From JBAOHV01 sp964450685 (GTDB lineage Bacteria > Actinomycetota > Acidimicrobiia > Acidimicrobiales > Microtrichaceae), in NCBI GenBank assembly GCA_964450685.1, contig CAYVDN010000005.1, positions 39,404 through 103,403 on the forward strand: DNA of 64,000 nucleotides. Direction: 5' to 3'. The notes under the pieces are model-generated. The model worked only from the letters and a program-made list of their open reading frames with translations, ran no database searches and was not told the DNA's origin. A program made the translations under genes and the position numbers. This document shows positions 1 through 7,294 of this stretch, piece by piece. The stretch's first letter is position 1. Each line of letters opens with the position of its first letter.

Positions 1-516
1 CCGGAACACGAGACGTGGATGCACCTCGCGTTGGAGGCCGCCGAGCTCGCCCGGGCCGGTGGCGAGGTCCCGATCGGATCTGTCGTCGTGCACCACGGCG
101 CTGACGGTGACCGGGTCCTGGCGACAAGGCACAACGAACGGGAGGCAACTGCAGATCCGACCGCCCACGCCGAGGTGCTGGCACTGCGCGACGCCGCCAC
201 CGCCCTAGGCCGGTGGCGGCTCGACGACTGCACGATGATCGTGACGCTCGAGCCCTGCCCGATGTGCGCCGGAGCCCTCTGGGCGGCCCGCATTGGGGGC
301 GTCGTCACCGCGGCGGTGAACACCGACGCCGGTGCCCTCGGCACGCTGTACCACCTGGGCCAGGACCCCCGACTCAACCACGAGTTCCCCGTGCGCACTG
401 GCGTCCTGGCCGAGCAGTCGACCGCGTTGCTGAAGGACTTCTTCGCCGAACGACGCCGAGCGCCAGGGGTCGGGGCGTCGCCAGCTGATGTGATCGGGTT
501 CTCGCAGGGCGACTAA
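1..516 (+). CDS. tadA: tRNA-specific adenosine deaminase TadA (5' end outside window)
   Basis: Deaminates adenosine 34 to inosine in tRNA-Arg(ACG), a zinc-dependent hydrolysis needed for wobble decoding. Counting from the ATG at 19, the zinc and catalytic signature is intact: H50-A-E52 (zinc ligand and proton-shuttle Glu) and the PCxxC motif with C80 and C83. The frame is open upstream to base 1 and encodes a stretch (PEHETW) that looks like the usual N-terminal helix, so the true start probably lies outside the window and the ATG at 19 is internal. The C-terminus is complete. A tRNA-Ser gene follows 10 bases after the stop, so the two may share a transcript. The family assignment is secure; the start is not visible. 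Confidence 0.93.
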   Translation, partial: PEHETWMHLALEAAELARAGGEVPIGSVVVHHGADGDRVLATRHNEREATADPTAHAEVLALRDAATALGRWRLDDCTMIVTLEPCPMCAGALWAARIGGVVTAAVNTDAGALGTLYHLGQDPRLNHEFPVRTGVLAEQSTALLKDFFAERRRAPGVGASPADVIGFSQGD

Positions 517-526
517 CGTCGCATCC

Positions 527-616
527 GGAGAGTTGCCAGAGCGGACGAATGGGACGGTCTCGAAAACCGTTGAGGTTGCAAGGCCTCCGAGGGTTCGAAT
601 CCCTCACTCTCCGCCA
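527..616 (+). tRNA. tRNA-Ser (anticodon CGA)
   Basis: The cloverleaf has a GGAGAGT acceptor 5' strand pairing with ACTCTCC. The anticodon stem ACGGT/ACCGT flanks a CTCGAAA loop, giving anticodon CGA. A long variable arm typical of class II tRNA-Ser precedes the GGTTCGAATCC T-loop. Discriminator G613 is followed by an encoded CCA at 614-616, unlike the other two tRNAs in this window. Confidence 0.95.
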
Positions 617-636
617 TCGAGATCCCACGGGATCAA

Positions 637-666
637 GAGCCCTCGGACCCCCGGGTCCGGGGGCTC
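637..666. terminator. GC-rich hairpin between convergent genes
   Basis: Two 14-base arms (637-650 and 653-666) pair with a single G-U type mismatch around a very small loop. There is no T-tract. Its position between tRNA-Ser on + and the convergent CMD-family gene on - fits a bidirectional terminator. Confidence 0.6.
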
Positions 667-678
667 CGCCGTTCCCGG

Positions 679-1008
679 TCAGTCGTCGCCGACGATGTTC
701 CCCACGGCGGTCAGGTAGCGCGACGTGCCGATGATCGGCGCGATCGCAGCAAACATGCCTTCCAGGTCATCGACGCTGACGTGCTCGTCCATCAGCTCCA
801 GGTTGACCTCCCATGCCGTGCTCGGGGCACCGGTGGCGGCCAGCGCCGCGGCCCTGACCAGGTGCAGGGTGCGCAGGTCGAGACCAGATCGTTCTGCGAC
901 GCCCTCGCTCATCTGTGCCGCCAGACCGAGCGCATTCGGGAGGTTCGCCAGACGGGCGACGACCTCCTCCAGGTCGAGGCGTGCCTGTCCTTCGGGCGTG
1001 TCGCTCAT
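679..1008 (-). CDS. carboxymuconolactone decarboxylase (CMD/AhpD-fold) family protein
   Basis: A 109-residue single-domain protein of the all-alpha CMD/AhpD fold. The core helix pair contains the typical run LRTLHLVRAAALAATGAP followed by a helix ending in a family-like GTSRYLTAVGNI segment. The CxxC redox pair of AhpD peroxidases is absent, and there is no cysteine at all, so a thiol peroxidase role is unlikely. A fold-based oligomeric or ligand-binding role is possible but unproven. The ATG start is preceded by AAGGAG with suitable spacing. It lies downstream of uppP on the same strand with an 86-base gap. Confidence 0.65.
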   Translation of the reverse strand: MSDTPEGQARLDLEEVVARLANLPNALGLAAQMSEGVAERSGLDLRTLHLVRAAALAATGAPSTAWEVNLELMDEHVSVDDLEGMFAAIAPIIGTSRYLTAVGNIVGDD

Positions 1009-1094
1009 CTGACTGCTCCTTCGTCTCGTGCTACCCCCGCATCATTGCCGCTCAGACGGGATCCTGCAGGAACATGCGGCGCGGCCGATCGTTG

Positions 1095-2054
1095 TCAGCC
1101 GATCACGCCTGCCAGCAGGAGCGACCCGGTGACCGTCGCGGCGACGATCCGGTACCAGCCGAAGATCGACAGCGAGTGCCGCTGCAGGTAGCCGACCATC
1201 CATTTGATGGCGATCACCGCCGAGATGAACGCGAACACCAGGCCGACGAGCGGATCGAGCAAACCGAACTGGTCGACCAGGTCACCGCCGTCGGTCAGCA
1301 CCGCGTAGAAGCTCGCCGCGCTCAGCGTGACGAACCCCAGGAGAAAACTGAACTCGACCGCAGCCGACATACCCACACCGACTAGCAGGGCGCCGAGGAT
1401 CGCCATCAACGAGCGCGACGTGCCGGGCCACATCGCCACGGTCTGGACCAGGCCGATCACGAGCGCCTGACGGTATGTGATCGCGATCAGCGGGTCGGTG
1501 CCGTCCTCGGCGGCCTGGTCGTGGTGCGGGATCAGGCCACGCTGTTCGAGGAGGAGGATCGCGACGCCACCGACGAACCAGGCTGCGACGATCGGCCATG
1601 GGGAGAAGAGCGCCGACTCGATCGCGTCGTCGAACAGGAACCCGAGCACGGCTGCGGGTGAGAAGGCGATCACGAGGACGATGAGCAGGTGTCGGCCGTC
1701 GTCGGATCGTCCGACCAGGCCGAGCAGCATGTCCCTGAACCGGCGCCAGAAGAGCCCGGCGACCGCGAGGATCGCGCCGAACTGGATCGCGATCGCGTAC
1801 GTGTTGGCCGCCTGGATGTCCGCTTCGCTGGTTCCCAAACCCATCAGGCTGGACGCGACGAGCAGGTGCCCGGTCGAGGAGATCGGCAGATACTCGGTGA
1901 CGCCCTCGACGACGCCCAGCACCGCCGCCTTCCACGTGGTCATCGCGCTCTCGGTGCTCGACACGGTCTGAGCAACTGCTGCTGCCGCGGTGTCGGGGGC
2001 GAAGAGAGCGAACACGGCCACTGCGAGCAACAGGACCGAGGATGCACGACCCAT
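1095..2054 (-). CDS. uppP: undecaprenyl-diphosphatase UppP
   Basis: Integral membrane phosphatase that recycles undecaprenyl pyrophosphate, the lipid carrier for peptidoglycan precursors; loss or excess of this family alters bacitracin tolerance. Family signatures are present: the glutamate-rich VEGVTEYLPISSTGH segment near residue 46 and the PGTSRS phosphatase motif in the middle, among about eight hydrophobic segments. Start choice is open. The ATG at 2054 gives 319 residues with an extra signal-like hydrophobic segment ending at an Ala-rich stretch. The ATG at 1943 gives 282 residues and matches the usual family N-terminus. The gene lies 59 bases downstream of the PhoX-like gene and may share its transcript. 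Confidence 0.92.
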   Translation of the reverse strand: MGRASSVLLLAVAVFALFAPDTAAAAVAQTVSSTESAMTTWKAAVLGVVEGVTEYLPISSTGHLLVASSLMGLGTSEADIQAANTYAIAIQFGAILAVAGLFWRRFRDMLLGLVGRSDDGRHLLIVLVIAFSPAAVLGFLFDDAIESALFSPWPIVAAWFVGGVAILLLEQRGLIPHHDQAAEDGTDPLIAITYRQALVIGLVQTVAMWPGTSRSLMAILGALLVGVGMSAAVEFSFLLGFVTLSAASFYAVLTDGGDLVDQFGLLDPLVGLVFAFISAVIAIKWMVGYLQRHSLSIFGWYRIVAATVTGSLLLAGVIG

Positions 2055-2113
2055 CAGGGTGCTGGATACGGGTGCTGGCTTTCGGATCGAAGCGACGTGC
2101 CGGTCGAGACCTG

Positions 2114-3292
2114 TCAACTGGCCCTCGCGAGGAGTTCGTCGAACGGGCCGGTGACCTCGTAGGTGATGCCGAGCGGCAGCCCCGCGAGGCCCACGGGCCC
2201 CCGCTGCGAGCTGAAGTAGAGCCGCTGACCGTCCGGGCTGAAGCACGGCCCGGTGATCTCGGAGATGTCCTGGCCGGGAAGGCGCACGATCGGCTCGACG
2301 GTGTTGTCCGCCCTCAGCAGCACGACCTCCATGTCGTCACCGTCCTCGGCCACGAGCAGACCTCCGGAGGACTTGTCGATCCAGAGGTTGTCCACGCCCG
2401 ACAGTTCGCTGTCACCGCCGGCCTGGTAGCGGACCCTCACCTGGGAAGATGCGGTGTCGTACTCCCAGACACGGTCGTCGCCCTTGGTCGAGAACCACAC
2501 AAGTCCCTGGTCGGTGGCGATCCCCTCGCCTCCGTCGAACTCGATCGTGCCCGGCACCTGGTGGCGGCACGCCGTCTCGAGGACCTCGGGCCGCGGGTTC
2601 GGCACCTGCACCCAGACGACCTGGCCCGGAGCCTGCCCGGTGGCCACCTCGAGGAGCCCCGCCGACAGGTCGCCCGGCGCCGAGGGGCTGAACCGGTAGA
2701 GCGCTCCATCAGGACGATCCTCGGTCAGGTAGAAGCGGCCGTCGGAGGCCATCGCCGCTGCTTCGTGGGCGAACGCGCCCATGCCGGACCTGCGGCGTGC
2801 ACGCTGAGCCCCGGTCGGGTCGCACTCCCAGACGTAGCCGCCGTCCCACTCCTCACACGTCAACCAGGTACCCCACGGCGTCGCTCCACCGGCGCAGTTG
2901 AGGGAGGTGCCCTTGCAGATCGACCGTGCGTCGACGATCGTGCCGTCCGGGGAGAACCTGATCGAGCTGACTCCGCCGGCGCCGCCCGGTGCCTCGTGGT
3001 TCACCGTGAGGTACCAGCCGCCCGGGACAGCATCGTCCGCGAACGTCGCCGCACCGTCAGGGAAGACCCGGTACTCGAACGAGGTTCCCGCGACGTTCTC
3101 CCTGGCTCGGGCGATCACGCGGCTGCTGAATCCCGGCAGGAGCCAGACGCCGTTCTCGTCCACTCCTTCACCCGGCTCGACCGAGGTGCTGCACGCAGGC
3201 GCAACGGTCGCCACGACCGCCACGATGCCAGCGGTCCCGGACCAGCGCAGCACCTGTCGGCGTGACACCGTCTCTCGACTCCGTTGCACCAT
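2114..3292 (-). CDS. PhoX-like (DUF839) exported beta-propeller protein
   Basis: Belongs to the PhoX/DUF839 family, which includes calcium- and iron-dependent alkaline phosphatases, although many members have no tested activity. The 392-residue product starts with a twin-arginine motif (SRRQVLR) and a hydrophobic stretch ending at a Cys in APAC, so it is probably a Tat-exported lipoprotein. The body shows family features: YLTVNHE, a TWLTCEEWDGG segment, FAHEAAAM and a C-terminal SEITGPCFSPDGQRLYFSSQ blade. The frame extends upstream, but the ATG at 3292 is chosen because it places the Tat signal at the N-terminus. It is divergent from the universal stress gene. The substrate cannot be told from sequence. 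Confidence 0.82.
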   Translation of the reverse strand: MVQRSRETVSRRQVLRWSGTAGIVAVVATVAPACSTSVEPGEGVDENGVWLLPGFSSRVIARARENVAGTSFEYRVFPDGAATFADDAVPGGWYLTVNHEAPGGAGGVSSIRFSPDGTIVDARSICKGTSLNCAGGATPWGTWLTCEEWDGGYVWECDPTGAQRARRRSGMGAFAHEAAAMASDGRFYLTEDRPDGALYRFSPSAPGDLSAGLLEVATGQAPGQVVWVQVPNPRPEVLETACRHQVPGTIEFDGGEGIATDQGLVWFSTKGDDRVWEYDTASSQVRVRYQAGGDSELSGVDNLWIDKSSGGLLVAEDGDDMEVVLLRADNTVEPIVRLPGQDISEITGPCFSPDGQRLYFSSQRGPVGLAGLPLGITYEVTGPFDELLARAS

Positions 3293-3465
3293 CGGTCCCC
3301 CTCCGCCCCCGGATCTGCTGCCGCCCGGACGGTATTCGAAGGTATCGGAGCACCACCTGTCTGAACAGTGCGGGCCGCTGTCGGAGCGGCCGGATAGGTT
3401 GTCCGGAACCGCGAATCCGCCGGCGACCGACCCCGGGAGCTCCGGGCAGACAGGGAGAGCACCAC

Positions 3466-3921
3466 ATGCACGCGTTGATCGCCACCGACGGCTCCGATGT
3501 GTCGTTGGCAGCCGCACGCAAGGGTGTGGCGCTGCTCCGCCCGACCCACGTGACACTGCTGAGCGTGGCCGACACCAGCATCGCCGACGATTCAGGTGCC
3601 GGCGGGTTCGAGGGCAACCTTCTGTCGCCCGCCGAGTCCGAGCGCGCGCGCAACGCGATCCTCGCCGAGGGAAACGACGAGATCGCTTCGACCGAGCAGG
3701 CCATGGCGATCGACCCGGCAAACGTCGAGCACCGAGTGGTCGAGGGATCGGCCGGGCCGATGATCTGCCAGGTAGCCAAGGACATCGCACCGGACGTGGT
3801 CGTCGTCGGCTCCCACGGCAGGGGTCTGCTCAAGCGGATGGTGATCGGTTCGGTGAGCGAGCACGTGATCCACCACTGCACGGTGCCTGTTCTCGTCGTC
3901 CGCACCGACGACAAGCACTGA
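3466..3921 (+). CDS. universal stress protein (UspA family, ATP-binding type)
   Basis: A single-domain Usp of 151 residues. The C-terminal half contains the nucleotide-binding signature G-S-H-G-(9 residues)-G-S in VVVGSHGRG...IGSVSEHV, which in this family marks ATP-binding members. Such proteins act in the cytoplasm in survival under starvation or low oxygen. The ATG at 3466 is preceded by a purine-rich GGGAGAG; an upstream open extension is low-quality and rejected. It sits alone between the divergent PhoX-like gene and xseA. Confidence 0.9.
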   Translation: MHALIATDGSDVSLAAARKGVALLRPTHVTLLSVADTSIADDSGAGGFEGNLLSPAESERARNAILAEGNDEIASTEQAMAIDPANVEHRVVEGSAGPMICQVAKDIAPDVVVVGSHGRGLLKRMVIGSVSEHVIHHCTVPVLVVRTDDKH

Positions 3922-3982
3922 CTTCCTTCCGGCGCCACTCTGCCGACGCAGCGGCCTACCGGCGTTGGACACGAATGCACCG

Positions 3983-5326
3983 ATGATGAGCGAATTCGAG
4001 ACGACAGGTGAGCCGACGTGGTCGGTCGCCGAGCTCCACGAGGCGATCAACGGTCTCCTGCTCCACGTCTTCGGCGAACAGGTGTGGGTCGAGGGCGAGA
4101 TCCGGAACCTGAAGCGGTCCGCCAAGGGCCACGCCTACTTCGACCTCAGCGACCCCGGGAACGAGTCGGACCCGACCCGTCCGATGCTGTCGGTCACGCT
4201 GTTCTCGTCCGACCGGCTCAACGTCAACGAGCACATGCGCCGAGCCGGCGGCGCCGTCCGCATGAGCGACGGCGTGCGTGTACGTGTCCGCGGCAGGCTC
4301 AACGTCTACGGACCGCGCAGCAGCCTGCAACTGGTGATGAGCGGGATCGATCCGGCGTACACGCTCGGCGTGCTCAGCCAGGACCGCGACCGCGTGCTCG
4401 CGCTCCTCGCTGCGGAAGGACTGCTCGAACGGAATGCTGCGCTTGCCGCTGTGCCCGTGCCGTTGGAGGTGGCGATAATCACCAGTCTGAACAGCGCCGC
4501 TCACGCCGACGCACTCGACGAGTTGCGCGGTTCGGGTCTGGGTTTCCGTGTCACGGTCCTTGACGCCCGGACGCAGGGGACAGACGCGCCGGCAGCAATC
4601 GCTGCAGCACTTGACGTGGCCGCCATGACGGGAGCGCACGTGGTTCTTCTCGTGCGGGGAGGTGGAGCGAGGACCGACCTTGCAGCGTTCGACACGGAGC
4701 AGGTCGCGCGAGCCATCGCTGCCTCGCCGATACCTGTCGTCACCGGGATCGGCCACGAGATCGACCGCACTGTCGCGGACGAGGTCGCCCACCGGTCCCA
4801 CAAGACCCCGACCGCTGCCGCCGCATCCCTGGTGGAACAGGTCCGCGCCGTCGCCCGACAGGTCGAAGGTGCCGCGGTCCAGCTCCCCACCTCCACCCGT
4901 GGCCGGCTCCGAAGGTCCCAGGCAGAGCTGGACGGCATCGCACACCGGGCAGGGCGCTCGGCGGGGCACCATCTGCGCACAGCAGGACGGGAGCTCGACC
5001 GCCTCGACGCGGCCGTCACGCGGGCCACCGCCGGAACGATCGGTTCGTCCACCGCTGCGGTGGACCAGCTGACCGCCCGGTTGGCGCCGGCTGCCCGACG
5101 GCGTGTCACCCGCTCTGGTGAGTCGGTCGACTCGTTCGCCGCTCGCGCACGGGCGCATGACCCGACTCTGGCGATGGCCCGTGGCTGGTCCATCACCCGC
5201 GGACCCGACGGCCGGGTTCTGCGATCGGTCGAGGGGCTGCGCCCCGGCCACTCGCTGTCGACGGCACTGGCAGACGGTACGGTCCTGTCCGAAGTCATCG
5301 AGGACCCGACCGGAGCGCAGCGGTGA
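3983..5326 (+). CDS. xseA: exodeoxyribonuclease VII large subunit
   Basis: Large catalytic subunit of exonuclease VII, which degrades single-stranded DNA to acid-soluble oligonucleotides with XseB in mismatch repair and damage tolerance. The 447-residue product (E. coli XseA is 456) has an N-terminal OB-fold (WSVAELHEAINGLL, then VWVEGEIRN and GHAYFDL) and the catalytic region with the conserved DVVLLVRGGGARTDLAAFD-like segment and PVVTGIGHEIDRTVADEVA. A coiled-coil C-terminal region ends with the usual RARAHDPTLAMARGWSITR. Starts at TTG 3965, ATG 3983 or ATG 3986 are all in frame; none has a strong ribosome site. xseB follows with a 4-base overlap. Confidence 0.95.
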   Translation: MMSEFETTGEPTWSVAELHEAINGLLLHVFGEQVWVEGEIRNLKRSAKGHAYFDLSDPGNESDPTRPMLSVTLFSSDRLNVNEHMRRAGGAVRMSDGVRVRVRGRLNVYGPRSSLQLVMSGIDPAYTLGVLSQDRDRVLALLAAEGLLERNAALAAVPVPLEVAIITSLNSAAHADALDELRGSGLGFRVTVLDARTQGTDAPAAIAAALDVAAMTGAHVVLLVRGGGARTDLAAFDTEQVARAIAASPIPVVTGIGHEIDRTVADEVAHRSHKTPTAAAASLVEQVRAVARQVEGAAVQLPTSTRGRLRRSQAELDGIAHRAGRSAGHHLRTAGRELDRLDAAVTRATAGTIGSSTAAVDQLTARLAPAARRRVTRSGESVDSFAARARAHDPTLAMARGWSITRGPDGRVLRSVEGLRPGHSLSTALADGTVLSEVIEDPTGAQR

Positions 5327-5556
5327 ACGAGCAGGACAGCACATTCGACGAGCCAGACGGCTTCGCCGCCGCTCTGAGCGAACTGAACCAACTGGTCGAT
5401 GCGCTCGAGTCGGATGACCTCGACGTCGACCACCTGACCGAACGCGTGGCCCGCGCAGCCGAACTGGTGCAGTGGTGCCGCGACCGGATCGACGGTGCCC
5501 GCTTCTCCGTCGAGGAGGTCCTGGTTCGTTTGGAGAACGACTCGACCGATACGTGA
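5323..5556 (+). CDS. xseB: exodeoxyribonuclease VII small subunit
   Basis: Small helical subunit of exonuclease VII, 77 residues, forming the helical sheath on XseA. The family core is visible: FAAALSELNQLVDALESDDLDVDHLTERVARAAELVQWCRDRID. The GTG start overlaps the xseA TGA stop in a GTGA arrangement, which supports translational coupling. The gene ends immediately before a 12-base tandem repeat that also contains the stop of the convergent hydrolase-like gene. Confidence 0.93.
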   Translation: MNEQDSTFDEPDGFAAALSELNQLVDALESDDLDVDHLTERVARAAELVQWCRDRIDGARFSVEEVLVRLENDSTDT

Positions 5557-5559
5557 CCG

Positions 5560-5605
5560 CCGCGTCTCAGACCGCGTCTCAGACCGCGTCTCAGACCGCG
5601 TCTCC
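5560..5605. repeat. tandem 12-bp repeat, about 3.8 copies
   Basis: The unit CCGCGTCTCAGA is repeated three times exactly with a fourth partial copy, in the gap between xseB and the convergent hydrolase-like gene. Each unit carries TCA, which reads TGA on the minus strand, so the convergent gene's stop codon (5591-5593) lies inside the array. Copy-number change would not alter either coding region much. It is too short and regular for a CRISPR. Confidence 0.85.
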
Positions 5606-6274
5606 GCACCTCGCGTAATAGGCGAGCGCGTCGGCGACCGAGGCGGTGCGTGCAGCGGGGTCCTCCGCGACCGCGGCGAGCCATTCCGGTCGCACGACGG
5701 CACTGACCGTGATCGGGTACTCCAACTCGCTGCGGTCCACCACGAAACCCATGTAGGTCTGGGCGTAGTCCGGCGGTCGAACATCGCGGGCGAGCTCCAA
5801 CATGGCGAACGGATCGGGGACCGATGGAGCGTTCGGTGCCGGGTACGCCACCATCGGCGAACCCGGATGGACGCCGCCGCCGACCAGCCCAGGCCCGTCG
5901 GTCAGGATCGCCCCCACGACCTGCGCGGGTCGCGCCGCCGAGATCAGCAGCGCCACGTACGCACCCAGCCCCCTACCGAGGATCGTCACCTGCCCCAGGC
6001 CCTCGAGCACAGCGTCGACGTCACCCGCGAGGATCTCCGAGGTGTAGCCCCCGCCCACCGGCACCGTGGAGCGACCATGCCCTGTGAAGTCCAGGCCGTA
6101 GACGGGTCCCGGCCAGGAGACCGTGTCGGGAACTCGATCGGGTGTCCGCTCGCCCAGCCCGTGCAGCAACAGCAGCGGCCGAGCCGACGGATCCTCCCCG
6201 GTGCTCAGCCGGTGCAGCGCCAGGTCGATCCGGTTGTGACGCACCCACGTGATGTCGGTCATTGGCCCGCTCAT
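5591..6274 (-). CDS. alpha/beta-hydrolase-fold protein lacking the nucleophile
   Basis: The N-terminal half looks like a normal alpha/beta hydrolase: LLLLHGLGE oxyanion strand, then VYGLDFTGHGRS. The nucleophile elbow, normally GxSxG, reads G100-R-G102-L-G104, so glycine replaces the catalytic serine. At 227 residues it is short, and no His with a typical C-terminal context follows (it ends ALAYYARCGDAV). It is therefore probably not a serine hydrolase. Its ATG overlaps the stop of the upstream intact hydrolase in an ATGA junction, so the two proteins are likely made together. Possible roles are ligand binding or partnership with that hydrolase. A sequence error at the elbow is less likely because the C-terminal part is also atypical. 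Confidence 0.75.
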   Translation of the reverse strand: MSGPMTDITWVRHNRIDLALHRLSTGEDPSARPLLLLHGLGERTPDRVPDTVSWPGPVYGLDFTGHGRSTVPVGGGYTSEILAGDVDAVLEGLGQVTILGRGLGAYVALLISAARPAQVVGAILTDGPGLVGGGVHPGSPMVAYPAPNAPSVPDPFAMLELARDVRPPDYAQTYMGFVVDRSELEYPITVSAVVRPEWLAAVAEDPAARTASVADALAYYARCGDAV

Positions 6275-7209
6275 GACAGGAACTCCAGCACTAGGTCAGC
6301 TACCAGTCGGGGCTTTTCTATGTGCACGAAATGTCCCACTCCGTCGAGCGTCTCGAAACGGGCTCCTGCAGGCAGGTACGGCAGGACGTGTTCGGGTCTC
6401 GTTCCCCAGCCCATCACCTCGAGCTCCATGCCGAGCACCCCCATCACCGGCACGCCGATGCCGGGCATCCGCAGCATCGACCACTCGGGGCGCCACGGTC
6501 CGAAGCCACCCATTCGCATCGTCGGGTCGAGTTTCCATCGCCAGCCGTCGGGGTCCCTGGTGGCGCCGACGGTCACCAGGAACCTGAGCCAGTCACGGTC
6601 CAGCCGCGGGTTCATGAGACCGCGACGCTCCGCGAGCTCGTCCAGCGTTCCGGGCCGGCGTTGCTTGTCGACCAGGGTGCGGCGATGGGCCAACCAGGCG
6701 TCCATCTCCTCGCGCAGCCGGCGGGTCCGTTCGTGGTCACTCACGTCGGTCATCGTGCCGTCGGACGGCAGACCGTCCAGGTTCACCATCGCCGACACCC
6801 GGTCGGGAGCGATGTTGGCCAGGTGCATCATCAGGCTGCCGCCCTTGGAGTGACCGATGAAGGGCATCGGCTCGGGCGGCAGGCTCGCCACCACCGCAGC
6901 CGCGTCCCGCAGGTCCGCATCCCAGCTGTACAGCTGGGTCCAAGCGGAGTCGCCGTGGCCGCGCTGGTCCCAGCTGACGACTCTCCAACCCGCGTCGGCG
7001 AGCATCGGGGCGAACACGTCGAGCGTCTCCGCGAAGTCGAATCCGCCGTGCGCGATGACGATCGGCGAGGCGTCGGGGTCGCCCCACTCGACCACCGAGA
7101 TGGCCGCCCCGGCCACGTCGATCTCGTAGCGCCGATCCGGTCGGCGCACTCCGGGGAACTGCGCTGCCCGGAGCTCGTCCGCGGAAAACTGGGTCTCCTG
7201 TCCGTCCAC
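6271..7209 (-). CDS. alpha/beta hydrolase
   Basis: A complete hydrolase of 312 residues: oxyanion HGGFDFAET, the DQRGHGDS strand-4 motif, nucleophile Ser121 in GHSKGG, and catalytic His near residue 293 in GVGHFVHIEKP. The cap region (about 150-240) is specific to this protein and gives no substrate clue. The GTG at 7209 lies six bases after a minus-strand TATCAT hexamer (7216-7221), consistent with leaderless transcription. It is first in a two-gene unit with the nucleophile-less paralogue-like gene. Substrate unknown; epoxide hydrolase, haloperoxidase-like and lipase-like activities all share this layout. Confidence 0.85.
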   Translation of the reverse strand: MDGQETQFSADELRAAQFPGVRRPDRRYEIDVAGAAISVVEWGDPDASPIVIAHGGFDFAETLDVFAPMLADAGWRVVSWDQRGHGDSAWTQLYSWDADLRDAAAVVASLPPEPMPFIGHSKGGSLMMHLANIAPDRVSAMVNLDGLPSDGTMTDVSDHERTRRLREEMDAWLAHRRTLVDKQRRPGTLDELAERRGLMNPRLDRDWLRFLVTVGATRDPDGWRWKLDPTMRMGGFGPWRPEWSMLRMPGIGVPVMGVLGMELEVMGWGTRPEHVLPYLPAGARFETLDGVGHFVHIEKPRLVADLVLEFLS

Positions 7210-7215
7210 GGGGAG

Positions 7216-7288
7216 ATGATACGGGCGCTCACGGTCCGCCGATCACCGTCCAGCTGGCCGCATGACGGTGCGACGCCGTCGGTAGGGT
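7216..7288. promoter_or_regulatory. divergent promoter region of hydrolase pair and two-component kinase
   Basis: On the minus strand TATCAT (7216-7221) stands six bases before the GTG of the hydrolase. On the plus strand TAGGGT (7283-7288) stands six bases before an ACG codon at 7295 that opens the kinase reading frame. Both look like -10 elements of leaderless transcripts. Assigned by position and consensus only. Confidence 0.5.
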
Positions 7289-7294
7289 GTCGGG

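Noticed and set aside
679..1008. AhpD-type peroxidase
   Set aside because: The CxxC redox pair is absent; there are no cysteines.
3956..5344. Minus-strand open frame antisense to xseA
   Set aside because: xseA and xseB are secure and the antisense protein has no family features.
5560..5605. CRISPR array
   Set aside because: Units are 12 bp with no spacers.
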